DNA of 64,000 nt. Source: CBDAPU01 sp965198875 (GTDB lineage Bacteria > Pseudomonadota > Gammaproteobacteria > Eutrophobiales > Eutrophobiaceae). Location: assembly GCA_965198875.1 (NCBI GenBank), contig CBDAPU010000001.1, positions 1,426,001 through 1,490,000 of the forward strand. The letters are read 5' to 3'. A program made the translations under genes and the position numbers. Below are positions 54,224-62,702 of this stretch, one piece after another; positions within the stretch are counted from its first letter, which is position 1; each line of letters begins with the position of its first letter. A model generated the notes under the pieces. That model ran no database searches. It saw only the letters and a program-made list of their open reading frames with translations, and was not told the DNA's origin.

Positions 54224-54239
54224 TTTACGTTAACGTAAA
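54224..54239. promoter_or_regulatory. liuA: probable LiuR operator before liuA
   Basis: TTTACGTTAACGTAAA is a perfect 16-bp palindrome in the 35-bp liuR-liuA gap. A near-identical site (15 of 16) lies upstream of liuR itself. MerR-type LiuR regulators are known to bind such dyads in branched-chain degradation operons. Its position close to the liuA start suits repression of liuA without blocking liuR. Confidence 0.75.
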
Positions 54240-54243
54240 TATA

Positions 54244-54630
54244 TCATCCTCCGATTGTGTTCGCCAGCAGTTTTTTAAGGCAATTTTGCTCCACCTCATC
54301 CATGGCCTCCAGGGTGGCTTGAATGTCTTTCATCTTCTCTAATAAGGCGCCTCTGTGCTCGCTAATCTTCTGACACAGACGAAGTAACTGGGGGGCGTCA
54401 TCAGGGCGGCGAGGATCATACATATCAATGATTTCCCTGCACTCTTCAAGGGAAAAGCCCAGTCTCTTGCCACGTAAAGCGAGCATAAGACGGGTCTTGT
54501 CGCGCTCTGAATACACCCGGGTTCGGCCCCTTCTGGCCGGTGATATGAGTCCTTTGTGCTCATAGAAACGCAGTGCCCTGGGGGTGATATCGAACTGTCC
54601 TGACAGGGCCTGTATGGAGTACTCCGACAT
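54244..54630 (-). CDS. liuR: MerR-family regulator, LiuR type
   Basis: 128 residues. The N-terminal winged helix-turn-helix (YSIQALSGQFDITPRALRFY then EHKGLISPARRGRTRVYSER) is followed by a dimerisation coiled coil (EKMKDIQATLEAMDEVEQNC). It lacks the cysteine pattern of metal-sensing MerR proteins. It is first in the liu cluster, 35 bp from liuA, with matching palindromes on both sides. It likely represses liu genes and itself until leucine-derived acyl-CoA is present (inference from the family). Confidence 0.92.
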   Translation of the reverse strand: MSEYSIQALSGQFDITPRALRFYEHKGLISPARRGRTRVYSERDKTRLMLALRGKRLGFSLEECREIIDMYDPRRPDDAPQLLRLCQKISEHRGALLEKMKDIQATLEAMDEVEQNCLKKLLANTIGG

Positions 54631-54650
54631 GGCCTTGATGGTTATTTAAG

Positions 54651-54666
54651 TTTACGTTAACGTCAA
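54651..54666. promoter_or_regulatory. liuR: probable LiuR operator upstream of liuR
   Basis: TTTACGTTAACGTCAA, 20 bp before the liuR ATG, differs at one position from the perfect palindrome before liuA. Two matched sites flanking the regulator gene point to autoregulation. Confidence 0.7.
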
Positions 54667-54854
54667 TTTTAGAGGATTATCAGAGAAGATCAAGAGGTGA
54701 TTGACGGGTGTTGTTTTATGTTGATAGTGCGCTATTCGAAGAGGATGGCGTAACCCATGAAGCCGGATGGGTTTTAAGGATCGGGCTTGCCTTCCAGGCT
54801 GGCTATGACACACTGCCTGCCTTCAATGATGACACGCAAACGGTTAGTAAGAGC

Positions 54855-55463
54855 ATGACGGGTTCAACCCGGTATCTGTTGCAGGAGACGGACATACCCA
54901 GCGCCTGGTATAACATCGTAGCGGATCTGCCGGCGCCGGTATTGCATCCCGGTAGCAGAGAGCTGGTGACCCCGGCTGATCTTGCGCCTTTATTTCCCCT
55001 GGCGGTGATAGAGCAGGAGATGAGCGCCGAGCGTTATATCGACATCCCTCGGCCGGTGAGGGAGATACTGGCCCAGTGGCGACCCTCTCCGTTATATCGG
55101 GCGCGGCGTCTGGAGAAGTCTTTAGACACACCGGCACGGATCTATTATAAATATGAAGGCGTCAGTCCCGCCGGCTTTCACAAACCCAACACCGCCGTGG
55201 CGCAGGCCTTTTATGCAAAAGACGAAGGGGTGAAGCGGATCACCACGGAAACCGGCGCCGAGCAATGGGGCTCTGCGCTGGCCTTTGCCGGTGCGTTTTT
55301 TGATCTGGACATTGAGGTCTATATGATGGTGAAAGTCAGTTTCGATCAGAAACCTTACCGCCGCGCCTTTATGGATTTTTTTCACGGCAAGCCACATGAT
55401 CAGAGCTATAATGAAAGAGAACTCGCCATGGCCTTATCGGGCCTGCCTTCAGCGGCGGCATAA
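54855..55463 (+). pseudogene. trpB2-type tryptophan synthase beta remnant, internal deletion
   Basis: From MTGSTRYLLQETDIP to SFDQKPYRR (about residues 1-175) it follows the long TrpB2 family, including the PLP-lysine segment SPAGFHKPNTAVAQA (Phe where relatives have Ser). The remaining 27 residues (FFHGKPHDQSYNERELAMAL) resemble the extreme C-terminus of TrpB2 (FAGK...D...E..L..AL..LP). At about 202 residues it is less than half the usual 450, so an in-frame internal deletion is likely. The frame opens upstream at 54708, but those residues are not TrpB-like. Presumably inactive. Confidence 0.7.
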
Positions 55464-55519
55464 GATAAACATATCGATAGTCAACGGTTACCTGTGACTG
55501 CCTGAATGGGTGAAGAGGC

Positions 55520-57211
55520 ATGAATGATACATTGAGTTTTGTCTGTGGAACCAGTACCCAACCCCTGCTTTATCAAACCATCGGCAATGCGCTGACACAG
55601 ACGGCCGCTACTTTCCCGCAAAGAGAGGCGCTGGTTGTCGGCCATCAAGGCATTCGCTGGAGTTATGCTGAATTGGACGAACAGGTGGATGCGTTTGCCG
55701 CCGGTTTGATCGCCATGGGTTTCGTGCCCGGTGATCGGATCGGCGTATGGGCGCCGAATTGCGCCGAATGGGTTGTCGCCCAGTTCGCCACCGCCAAAGC
55801 CGGGATCATCCAGGTCAATATCAACCCTGCCTATCGTGTCCACGAGCTGGAGTATGTCTTAAATAAGGTCTCATGCAAGGGACTGATCACCGCCGCCGAG
55901 TTCAAGAGCAGTGACTACCTCGCCATGCTAAAGACGCTGGCGCCGGAGCTGGGCTCCTCAGAGCCCGGGCGCGTGTCGGCCAGGCGCCTGCCGCACCTTA
56001 AATCCCTTATCCGTCTGGGCGATGAGAAAACCCCGGGCTTTGATAACTTTAATGATGTTGCCGCTATGGGCGGCGATAAAGAGAAGCAACGATTAGCGCA
56101 GCTAAAAACCCGGTTGCAAGCCGATGATGCGATCAACATTCAGTTCACCAGTGGTACGACCGGCGCACCGAAAGGGGCGACGCTCACGCATTTTAATATT
56201 CTCAATAATGGCTATTTTGTGGGTCAGGCCATGAAGTTTACGGAGCAGGACAGGCTATGTATACCGGTGCCTTTTTATCACTGTTTCGGCATGGTGATGG
56301 GTAACTTAAACTGCATTGCCCATGGCGCTACCATGGTGGTTCCCGGTGAGGGTTTTGATCCCGCCATGACGCTTCAGGCCATTGCCGATGAGAAATGTAC
56401 TGCGCTTTACGGCGTCCCAACGATGTTTATTGCGGAGCTGGATCTGCCCAACTTTTCCGACTACGACCTCAGCAGTCTGCGTACTGGCATTATGGCGGGG
56501 GCGTCATGCCCGATAGAAGTGATGAAGCGGGTATTCTCCGAGATGAACATGGGTGAGATCACCATTGCCTATGGCATGACCGAGACCAGCCCGGTCAGTT
56601 TTCAGAGCAGTACGGACGACCCTGTCGAGCGGCGGGTATCCACAGTAGGACGTATTCACCCCCATGTGCAGGTGAAGATCATCAATGAGCGGGGCGAGAC
56701 GGTGCCGAGGGGCGAGCGCGGGGAGTTATGTACCCGTGGTTATAACGTCATGTCAGGTTATTGGGATGATGAGGAGCAAACCCGTGAGGCCCTGGATAAG
56801 TCCGCCTGGATGCATACGGGGGACTTAGGGATCATCGATGATGCGGGTTATTGCAATATTGTGGGTCGGGTAAAAGACATGGTCATTCGCGGCGGTGAGA
56901 ATGTTTATCCCCGCGAGGTTGAAGAGTTTCTCTATACCCATGAGAAGATCCAGGATGTGTCCGTATTTGGCGTACCGGATGATCAATACGGTGAGCAGCT
57001 CTGTGCCTGGATTAAGCTAAAAGCAGGATGCGAGGCCAATGAGGAAGAGATGCGATCTTTTTGCAAGGAGAAGATCGCACATTACAAAATACCGCACTAT
57101 GTCCGCTTTGTAGATGATTTCCCCATGACCGTCACGGGCAAGTTACAGAAGTTCATCATGCGCGATAAGATGATCGATGAGTTGGGGTTGACGGTACAAA
57201 AAACAGCATGA
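55520..57211 (+). CDS. fatty-acyl-CoA synthetase, AMP-forming
   Basis: 563-residue ANL ligase. FTSGTTGAPKGATLTH (about 213), AYGMTETSPVSFQSS, MHTGDLGIIDDAGYCNIVGR, catalytic Lys in TVTGKLQKFIMR. This type often accompanies liu genes and is thought to activate short or branched fatty acids; substrate not proven. A GAAGAGG site precedes the ATG at 55520. It lies downstream of the trpB2 remnant and upstream of a second ligase. Confidence 0.92.
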   Translation: MNDTLSFVCGTSTQPLLYQTIGNALTQTAATFPQREALVVGHQGIRWSYAELDEQVDAFAAGLIAMGFVPGDRIGVWAPNCAEWVVAQFATAKAGIIQVNINPAYRVHELEYVLNKVSCKGLITAAEFKSSDYLAMLKTLAPELGSSEPGRVSARRLPHLKSLIRLGDEKTPGFDNFNDVAAMGGDKEKQRLAQLKTRLQADDAINIQFTSGTTGAPKGATLTHFNILNNGYFVGQAMKFTEQDRLCIPVPFYHCFGMVMGNLNCIAHGATMVVPGEGFDPAMTLQAIADEKCTALYGVPTMFIAELDLPNFSDYDLSSLRTGIMAGASCPIEVMKRVFSEMNMGEITIAYGMTETSPVSFQSSTDDPVERRVSTVGRIHPHVQVKIINERGETVPRGERGELCTRGYNVMSGYWDDEEQTREALDKSAWMHTGDLGIIDDAGYCNIVGRVKDMVIRGGENVYPREVEEFLYTHEKIQDVSVFGVPDDQYGEQLCAWIKLKAGCEANEEEMRSFCKEKIAHYKIPHYVRFVDDFPMTVTGKLQKFIMRDKMIDELGLTVQKTA

Positions 57212-57356
57212 TGATACAGGCCCATCCTGAGCATGGCGAAAGACCCCGCCCCATCACTTATTCAAAATGCGCTAAACCCGGCGCATCCCCGGCGAACGGC
57301 TACAGGGACGGCCCTCTAACCCGGCCACTGATCAAGAGAGCATGAGGGTACTGTAG

Positions 57357-59018
57357 ATGTCCGATCACAACATGCAGGACTACCATGACGCCTGCTCGAG
57401 GTTTAAGTGGCCACGACCTCAATCCTTTAACTTTGCGAGGGACGTGATCGATCATCTCTCCGCATCGGCTCCCGAGAAGCTGGCCCTGCTCTGGGTGAAT
57501 GATAACGGCGATGAGGTTAGGAAAACCTTCACCGATATTTCTGTCGCATCAAGAAGGTTATGCAATGTGCTGGTTAAAGCCGGTATTGAGCGTGGTGAGA
57601 GCGTTATCCTGATCCTGGGCCGTGATATAGCGTGGTGGGAGAGCTTTACCGCCGTGATCAGAATGGGTGCGGTGCTCTCTCCCGGCACAACACAGCTCTC
57701 CAAACGGGATCTGGAATATAGAATCAACGCATCCGCCGCCACCTGCATCGTCACCGATAAAAGCAATGCGGCCAAAGTCGATAACATCATCGGGCAGTGT
57801 CAGAGCATCAAGGCGAAACTGTTAATAGATGGTCAACGAAGTGACTGGATTGATTATCAAGAGGCCGTTGCCGGCGCATCGGATTGTTTCGAGACGGCCG
57901 ATACGCGATGCGATGAAGATGCGCTGTGCTATTTCACCTCCGGCACCACCGGTTATCCCAAGATGTGTATGCACACCCACAGCTACCCGATCGGTCATCA
58001 AACCACGGGTAAATACTGGCTGGATCTAAGACCTGAGGATTTACACTGGAACATCAGTGATCCGGGCTGGGCGAAAGCCGCCTGGAGCAGTTATTTCGGC
58101 CCGTGGACCTGTGGCGCCGCATTGTTTGTCCACCATACCCCGGGTTTTCATGCTGCACGGACACTAGCGCTGATGGAGAAATACCCCGTCACGACGATGT
58201 GTGCTGCGCCGACAATTTACCGGATGTTGGTGTTGGAGGATTTAACAAAATACCGCTTCGCATCATTACGCCACTGTGTGGGCGCTGGTGAGCCATTAAA
58301 CCCGGAGATCATTGAAACCTGGAGGCGGGCGACGGGTATGATCATTCGTGACGGCTACGGGCAGACGGAAACAACGCTTTTATGTGGCAACTTCCCCTGC
58401 ATCGAGCCCCGCTTCGGATCGATGGGTAAACCGGCTCCCGGCATCGATCTGGCTATAGTCGATCAGGATGGCGATGAGGCGCCCGAGAACACCGAAGGGG
58501 ACATTGCCGTGCGCGTGCATCCTGAAAAACCCCAAGGGCTTTTTAGAGAATATAAAGACAACCCTGAGAGAACCGCCGAGACATTCAAGGGCGAGTGGTA
58601 TCTAACCGGTGATCGTGCCTATGTTGATGAGGACGGTTATTTCTGGTTTGTGAGCCGTGCTGATGACGTCATTTTATCGGCCGGTTATCGTATCGGCCCG
58701 TTCGAGGTGGAGAGCGCATTGATTGAACATGAGGCAGTGGCCGAGTCCGCCGTTGTTTCGAGCCCGGATGAAACACGGGGCGAGGTCGTCAAGGCATTCG
58801 TTGTCCTCGCCCCCGGGTACAAGGGCAGTGATGCGCTAAAAAAAGCGTTGCAGGAGCAGGTGAGAGATGTCACCGCGCCCTATAAATACCCGCGCAAGCT
58901 GGAGTTTGTCGATGCACTGCCAAAGACCGTCAGCGGCAAGATCCGCAGGGTGGCGTTGCGGGAGAGAGAATGGTCGTCAACATCTCATCCTGAAAGACCG
59001 GCGAGCGGGCGCACATAA
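57357..59018 (+). CDS. acyl-CoA synthetase, ACSM/benzoate-ligase-like
   Basis: 553-residue ANL ligase of the medium-chain/aromatic type. The P-loop reads YFTSGTTGYPKMCMH, with the PKM that marks ACSM-like members, followed by NISDPGWAKAAWSSYFGPW, GYGQTETTLLCGNFP, YLTGDRAYVDEDGYFWFVSR and the Lys in TVSGKIRRVAL. Likely substrates are medium-chain, branched or aromatic acids (inference). It follows the preceding ligase by 145 bp in the same direction. The two are not close copies, so this is not a recent duplication. Confidence 0.92.
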   Translation: MSDHNMQDYHDACSRFKWPRPQSFNFARDVIDHLSASAPEKLALLWVNDNGDEVRKTFTDISVASRRLCNVLVKAGIERGESVILILGRDIAWWESFTAVIRMGAVLSPGTTQLSKRDLEYRINASAATCIVTDKSNAAKVDNIIGQCQSIKAKLLIDGQRSDWIDYQEAVAGASDCFETADTRCDEDALCYFTSGTTGYPKMCMHTHSYPIGHQTTGKYWLDLRPEDLHWNISDPGWAKAAWSSYFGPWTCGAALFVHHTPGFHAARTLALMEKYPVTTMCAAPTIYRMLVLEDLTKYRFASLRHCVGAGEPLNPEIIETWRRATGMIIRDGYGQTETTLLCGNFPCIEPRFGSMGKPAPGIDLAIVDQDGDEAPENTEGDIAVRVHPEKPQGLFREYKDNPERTAETFKGEWYLTGDRAYVDEDGYFWFVSRADDVILSAGYRIGPFEVESALIEHEAVAESAVVSSPDETRGEVVKAFVVLAPGYKGSDALKKALQEQVRDVTAPYKYPRKLEFVDALPKTVSGKIRRVALREREWSSTSHPERPASGRT

Positions 59019-59375
59019 TATCCATGTAAGCTAAATCCAGCCTGAGCAGACGGGCCCGCCGACTATTCATTTTGAACGCCCTAAAGGCATAGCTTTGGTG
59101 TGAGGGCAACGCCGATGTTGGCCGCTCACCGGGATCCATCTAAAGAGGCACAGGCGCATCGCAACAGCATCTATGCAGGGCGCCCGTCATGTAGCCCTCG
59201 CCACATCTTTCGAGAATGCCGATCAATGCCGATCGCTAACGGCAGGTGATCATGGGCACGGATCATATCGGCCCTGCGCTGTGTCGAGGGTGAGCAACTG
59301 ACATGTAGCGACAGGGGGAAAATGGGATGAAATCAGTTATAGTAGCGCTCAATACCCATGCTGGAGATGAAGTCA
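59019..59375. other. intergenic upstream of thiolase
   Basis: About 357 bp on the plus-strand side between ligase and thiolase. No gene, RNA or clear terminator was identified; it should contain the thiolase promoter. Confidence 0.4.
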
Positions 59376-60551
59376 ATGAGTGAGACGATTGTTATCGCAG
59401 GAATGGCCCGTACCCCGCAAGGTGGATTACAGGGGGAGCTGGCGTCCCTGAAAGCCCCTGAGCTCGGCGCTGTTGCCATTCAATCTGCACTTAACAGGGC
59501 GCATATCGCCGCCGCTGAGGTTGATGAGACGATTATGGGTTGCGTGTTGCCTGCCGGACAAGGTCAGGCGCCGGCACGGCAGGCGTCCATAGGCGCCGGG
59601 ATCCCGGCGAGCACGGGTTGTACCACGGTCAATAAAATGTGTGGCTCGGCCATGAAGGCGGTGATGCTGGGTTTTGACGGGATCAGGGCCGGCTCCGCCG
59701 ATATTGTTGTTGCCGGTGGTATGGAGAGTATGAGCAATGCGCCGTATTTGATCCCCAGGGCACGGGAAGGGCTGCGTCTGGGACACGGGGAGATGATCGA
59801 TCATCTGTTTTATGACGGCCTGGAAGATGCCTTCGAGAGCGGCAAGCTAATGGGCGCATTTGCCGAGGACTGCGCCGACAAGTATCAGTTCACGCGAGAG
59901 GCGCAAGACGCCTATGCCATTGAGTCGTTAACCCGCGCACAGATCGCCATTAAAGAAGGAAAGTTTCAAAACGAGATCGCAGCAGTGGTGATCAAGACCC
60001 GCAGGGGGGAAGTGAGCATCGATACGGATGAACAGCCGGGCAAGGCCAACATTGAAAAGATCCCGGCGCTGAAACCGGTATTTGCGAAGAATGGCAGTGT
60101 CACCGCCGCCAATTCAAGCTCCATTTCCGACGGGGCGGCGGCGGTCATCTTGATGCGGCACTCAAAGGTGCGTGATATTCGTCCACTGGCCGTTATACGG
60201 GCACACAGCACCCATGCACAGGAACCCGGATGGTTTACCACAGCGCCGGTTGGCGCCATCCGCAAAGTATTGCAGAAAGTCGGCTGGAGCGTTGAGGATG
60301 TGGACCTGTTTGAAGTCAACGAAGCCTTTGCGGTGGTGGCGATGGCGGCGATGGAAGAGTTAAATATCCCCCATGATAAGTTAAACGTGCATGGCGGCGC
60401 CTGCGCCCTGGGTCATCCTGTGGGCGCCACAGGCGCCAGGATCATGATCACGTTAATATCAGCATTGACGGATCGCGGCTTGAGGCGTGGCGTGGCCAGC
60501 TTATGTATCGGCGGCGGTGAGGCCACGGCTATTGCCCTGGAATTGCCCTAG
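59376..60551 (+). CDS. acetyl-CoA C-acyltransferase (thiolase)
   Basis: 391-residue thiolase. The nucleophilic Cys is in NKMCGSAMKAVM (about 88), the His in CALGHPVGATGARI, and the second Cys in SLCIGGGEATAIALE; VNEAFAVVAM is also present, so all catalytic residues are intact. GGAG about 9 bp upstream favours the ATG at 59376 over in-frame ATGs at 59358 and 59367. It could be a biosynthetic acetoacetyl-CoA thiolase feeding PhaB, or the thiolytic partner of the FadE/hydratase operon; sequence alone does not decide. Confidence 0.94.
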   Translation: MSETIVIAGMARTPQGGLQGELASLKAPELGAVAIQSALNRAHIAAAEVDETIMGCVLPAGQGQAPARQASIGAGIPASTGCTTVNKMCGSAMKAVMLGFDGIRAGSADIVVAGGMESMSNAPYLIPRAREGLRLGHGEMIDHLFYDGLEDAFESGKLMGAFAEDCADKYQFTREAQDAYAIESLTRAQIAIKEGKFQNEIAAVVIKTRRGEVSIDTDEQPGKANIEKIPALKPVFAKNGSVTAANSSSISDGAAAVILMRHSKVRDIRPLAVIRAHSTHAQEPGWFTTAPVGAIRKVLQKVGWSVEDVDLFEVNEAFAVVAMAAMEELNIPHDKLNVHGGACALGHPVGATGARIMITLISALTDRGLRRGVASLCIGGGEATAIALELP

Positions 60552-60947
60552 TTAAACGCCGCTTTGAAGACAGGCAATATGACGGCAAGTGCCGAGGCGT
60601 TTGATAAATAGACAGGTTCTCATTTTGCCGAGATGGAAGAGCGGTGTTTTGCTCGGGAGAATCAGCAACACATCAGCGGGATCGGCGATCATAAAAAATG
60701 CGTGTTGTCGCCACAGTCGGCCATCGAAAACATCGCCATAGCCAAGTGAGATTTTAATAGCCGATGCTATGCGTTGATGCGAGCAATACTGAACATCCCG
60801 CACAGGGACAGGCTGGATGTTGATCTCTGATCAGATCAGGTATGTCAACCGCTAACAGGTGCATGCTATTCATCATCGGCAAACTTTGAGATACGCTGAT
60901 GAGTTCACAGGCATGCGTAATACTGCGGTGCTTCATTTAACACCTGC
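60552..60947. other. intergenic, no feature seen
   Basis: 396 bp between the thiolase and a membrane-protein gene, both plus strand. Short minus-strand frames exist but lack ribosome sites and recognisable sequence. Confidence 0.4.
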
Positions 60948-61775
60948 ATGCCCTCGCCCCTGATGGCCTACCCACTTAAACAGGGTTGGTATGGCATGTT
61001 CAAATACGCGGTTTATCTGCTTCTGATCACCCATGTTTTTGTGTTTTTTCGCGAGGAGTTTCTGGCGGTGCGGTTCACTTATACGACAGGGCCCGCCTTA
61101 ACAGAGCTTGTGGGTGCATTTGCGGCAACCATAGACACCGCCGCCTGGGTCATTTTGTTGCTCTTGTTTGAGCTGCAAACCTGTGTGCTCTCCGATGCGA
61201 AATTAACACACCGGCTAAAGCGGGTTTTGCATGGCGTCCGTGCCGTTTGTTATCTGTTCATTGCCTATGCGTTTTATGGCTATCTGAAAAAATGCCAGTT
61301 GTTGTATGGCGTTGTAGCGATTGACGTCAATGATCTGTGCGCGTTGGTTGATGGGGTCAACGCCTTCATGATCGATCTGGATGAATACGTCATCCTGGAT
61401 GACAACAACTGCTCGACATTTTCGGCTACGCAGGAGATGTTGCGAATGACCGGGCTGGCGATCTATACCGACGCCGACACATTGCGGGCGGCACAACATC
61501 TCAGCTTCGCCGATGTCCTGAACTCGGGAACATGGATCCTGGTGGCGCTTTCCCTGGAAGCGGACATACGGCTACGAGGACATGGCCTGCTAACAGGGCC
61601 GACTTTGCTCGCAAGTCACGGTATCAAGACCCTGCTCTATTCAATGCTGTTGATGATTGCCGTTTATTGGGGGTTGAGAGGTGATGCGATCGATTTTTGG
61701 GACGCCCTCTGCTGGATCGTTGCGTTTGTTTTTATAGAGATGAACCTGTTTGGGTGGGCTGCCGAGATGCGCTGA
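60948..61775 (+). CDS. unknown multi-pass membrane protein
   Basis: 275 residues with about six predicted helices: around 19-36 (YAVYLLLITHVFVFF), 62-76 (AAWVILLLLFE), 95-110 (AVCYLFIAYAFYGYL), about 190-200 (GTWILVALSLE), 230-245 (LLYSMLLMIAVYWGL) and 250-270 (LCWIVAFVFIEMNLFGW). A polar loop of about 70 residues (DLDEYVILDDNNCSTF) separates helices 3 and 4. No family recognised. In-frame ATGs at 60963 and 60996 are alternative starts. Standing alone between thiolase and GST genes, it has no informative context. Confidence 0.65.
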   Translation: MPSPLMAYPLKQGWYGMFKYAVYLLLITHVFVFFREEFLAVRFTYTTGPALTELVGAFAATIDTAAWVILLLLFELQTCVLSDAKLTHRLKRVLHGVRAVCYLFIAYAFYGYLKKCQLLYGVVAIDVNDLCALVDGVNAFMIDLDEYVILDDNNCSTFSATQEMLRMTGLAIYTDADTLRAAQHLSFADVLNSGTWILVALSLEADIRLRGHGLLTGPTLLASHGIKTLLYSMLLMIAVYWGLRGDAIDFWDALCWIVAFVFIEMNLFGWAAEMR

Positions 61776-62000
61776 TGTTATTTTCCGCTCTCCCCATGAA
61801 CCCGGTCATAAACACCTCAACCATCGCCAATTTGTGAGGCGATATACTCACCAGGTGGGCGCTACACCTTAAAGCGAAACCCGCTACAAACCCATCATGC
61901 CGTTAAGGGCCGTGTCTCGGCGGCAGGTTTGCACTTCTGCTTGTCTCTCGCCGTAGAAGTAGACTAATCTATTCCCTTATCAAAAACAGGGGAGGCAAAC

Positions 62001-62612
62001 ATGGCGGGTCTAAAGATTTACGGTCAGCTTGAGAGTCGGGCGTTTCGCCCCCTGTGGATGGCGGAAGAGCTGGGGCTGGACTATGAACATATCCCCACCC
62101 GCTTCGATGATGAATGCAAAACCCCGGCGTTTCTCGCCATGAACCCCAACGGCAAAGTACCGGTGATGCAGGATGGGGATCTCACCCTCTATGAGTCCAT
62201 GGCCATCACATTGTATTTGGGGAGAAAACACGGCGGTGCTCTGTGGCCTGCCGCTTTGGAGGGTGAAGGGCGGCTCTATCAATGGACGCTCTGGGTGATG
62301 ACGGAGGTCGAGATGAACATGCTGGATGGTTTGTTATACACACTGGGCGGGGGCGGTCATGAAAAAGATCAGGATAAGGCGAAGGCCAGTTTTGATGGGC
62401 TCACCCGGCAGATGGCGGTATTGAACGCACAACTCTCCACAACACAGTATCTGCTGGGGGATGATTTCACATTGGCCGACTTAAACGTGGCGGCGGTGAT
62501 CTCCTGGGGCATGTACGCTAATATGGATTTCGCCAACTGGCCGACGATCATTGAATGGGCAGGTCAGTGTCTTGCCCGCCCGGCGGCGGCGAAACTGATC
62601 AGCCGCTTATGA
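62001..62612 (+). CDS. glutathione S-transferase family protein
   Basis: 203 residues, usual length. The N-terminal thioredoxin-like domain includes LKIYGQLESRAFRPLWMAEEL, the cis-Pro segment NGKVPVMQDGDLTLYESMAI (glutathione-binding ES), and a C-terminal helical domain with LGDDFTLADLNVAAVISW. GGGGAGG precedes the ATG. Likely detoxification or a dedicated conjugation; substrate unknown. The Ser in LESRAF may be the catalytic residue, as in many bacterial GSTs. Confidence 0.92.
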   Translation: MAGLKIYGQLESRAFRPLWMAEELGLDYEHIPTRFDDECKTPAFLAMNPNGKVPVMQDGDLTLYESMAITLYLGRKHGGALWPAALEGEGRLYQWTLWVMTEVEMNMLDGLLYTLGGGGHEKDQDKAKASFDGLTRQMAVLNAQLSTTQYLLGDDFTLADLNVAAVISWGMYANMDFANWPTIIEWAGQCLARPAAAKLISRL

Positions 62613-62702
62613 CGGGCGGATAACCCTTATCGCCGGTTTTCGAGCATCTCAAGCCCGCCCTGGAGAGCAGGCAAGATGACTGATGAGATCAGGCCTAAAA
62701 AA

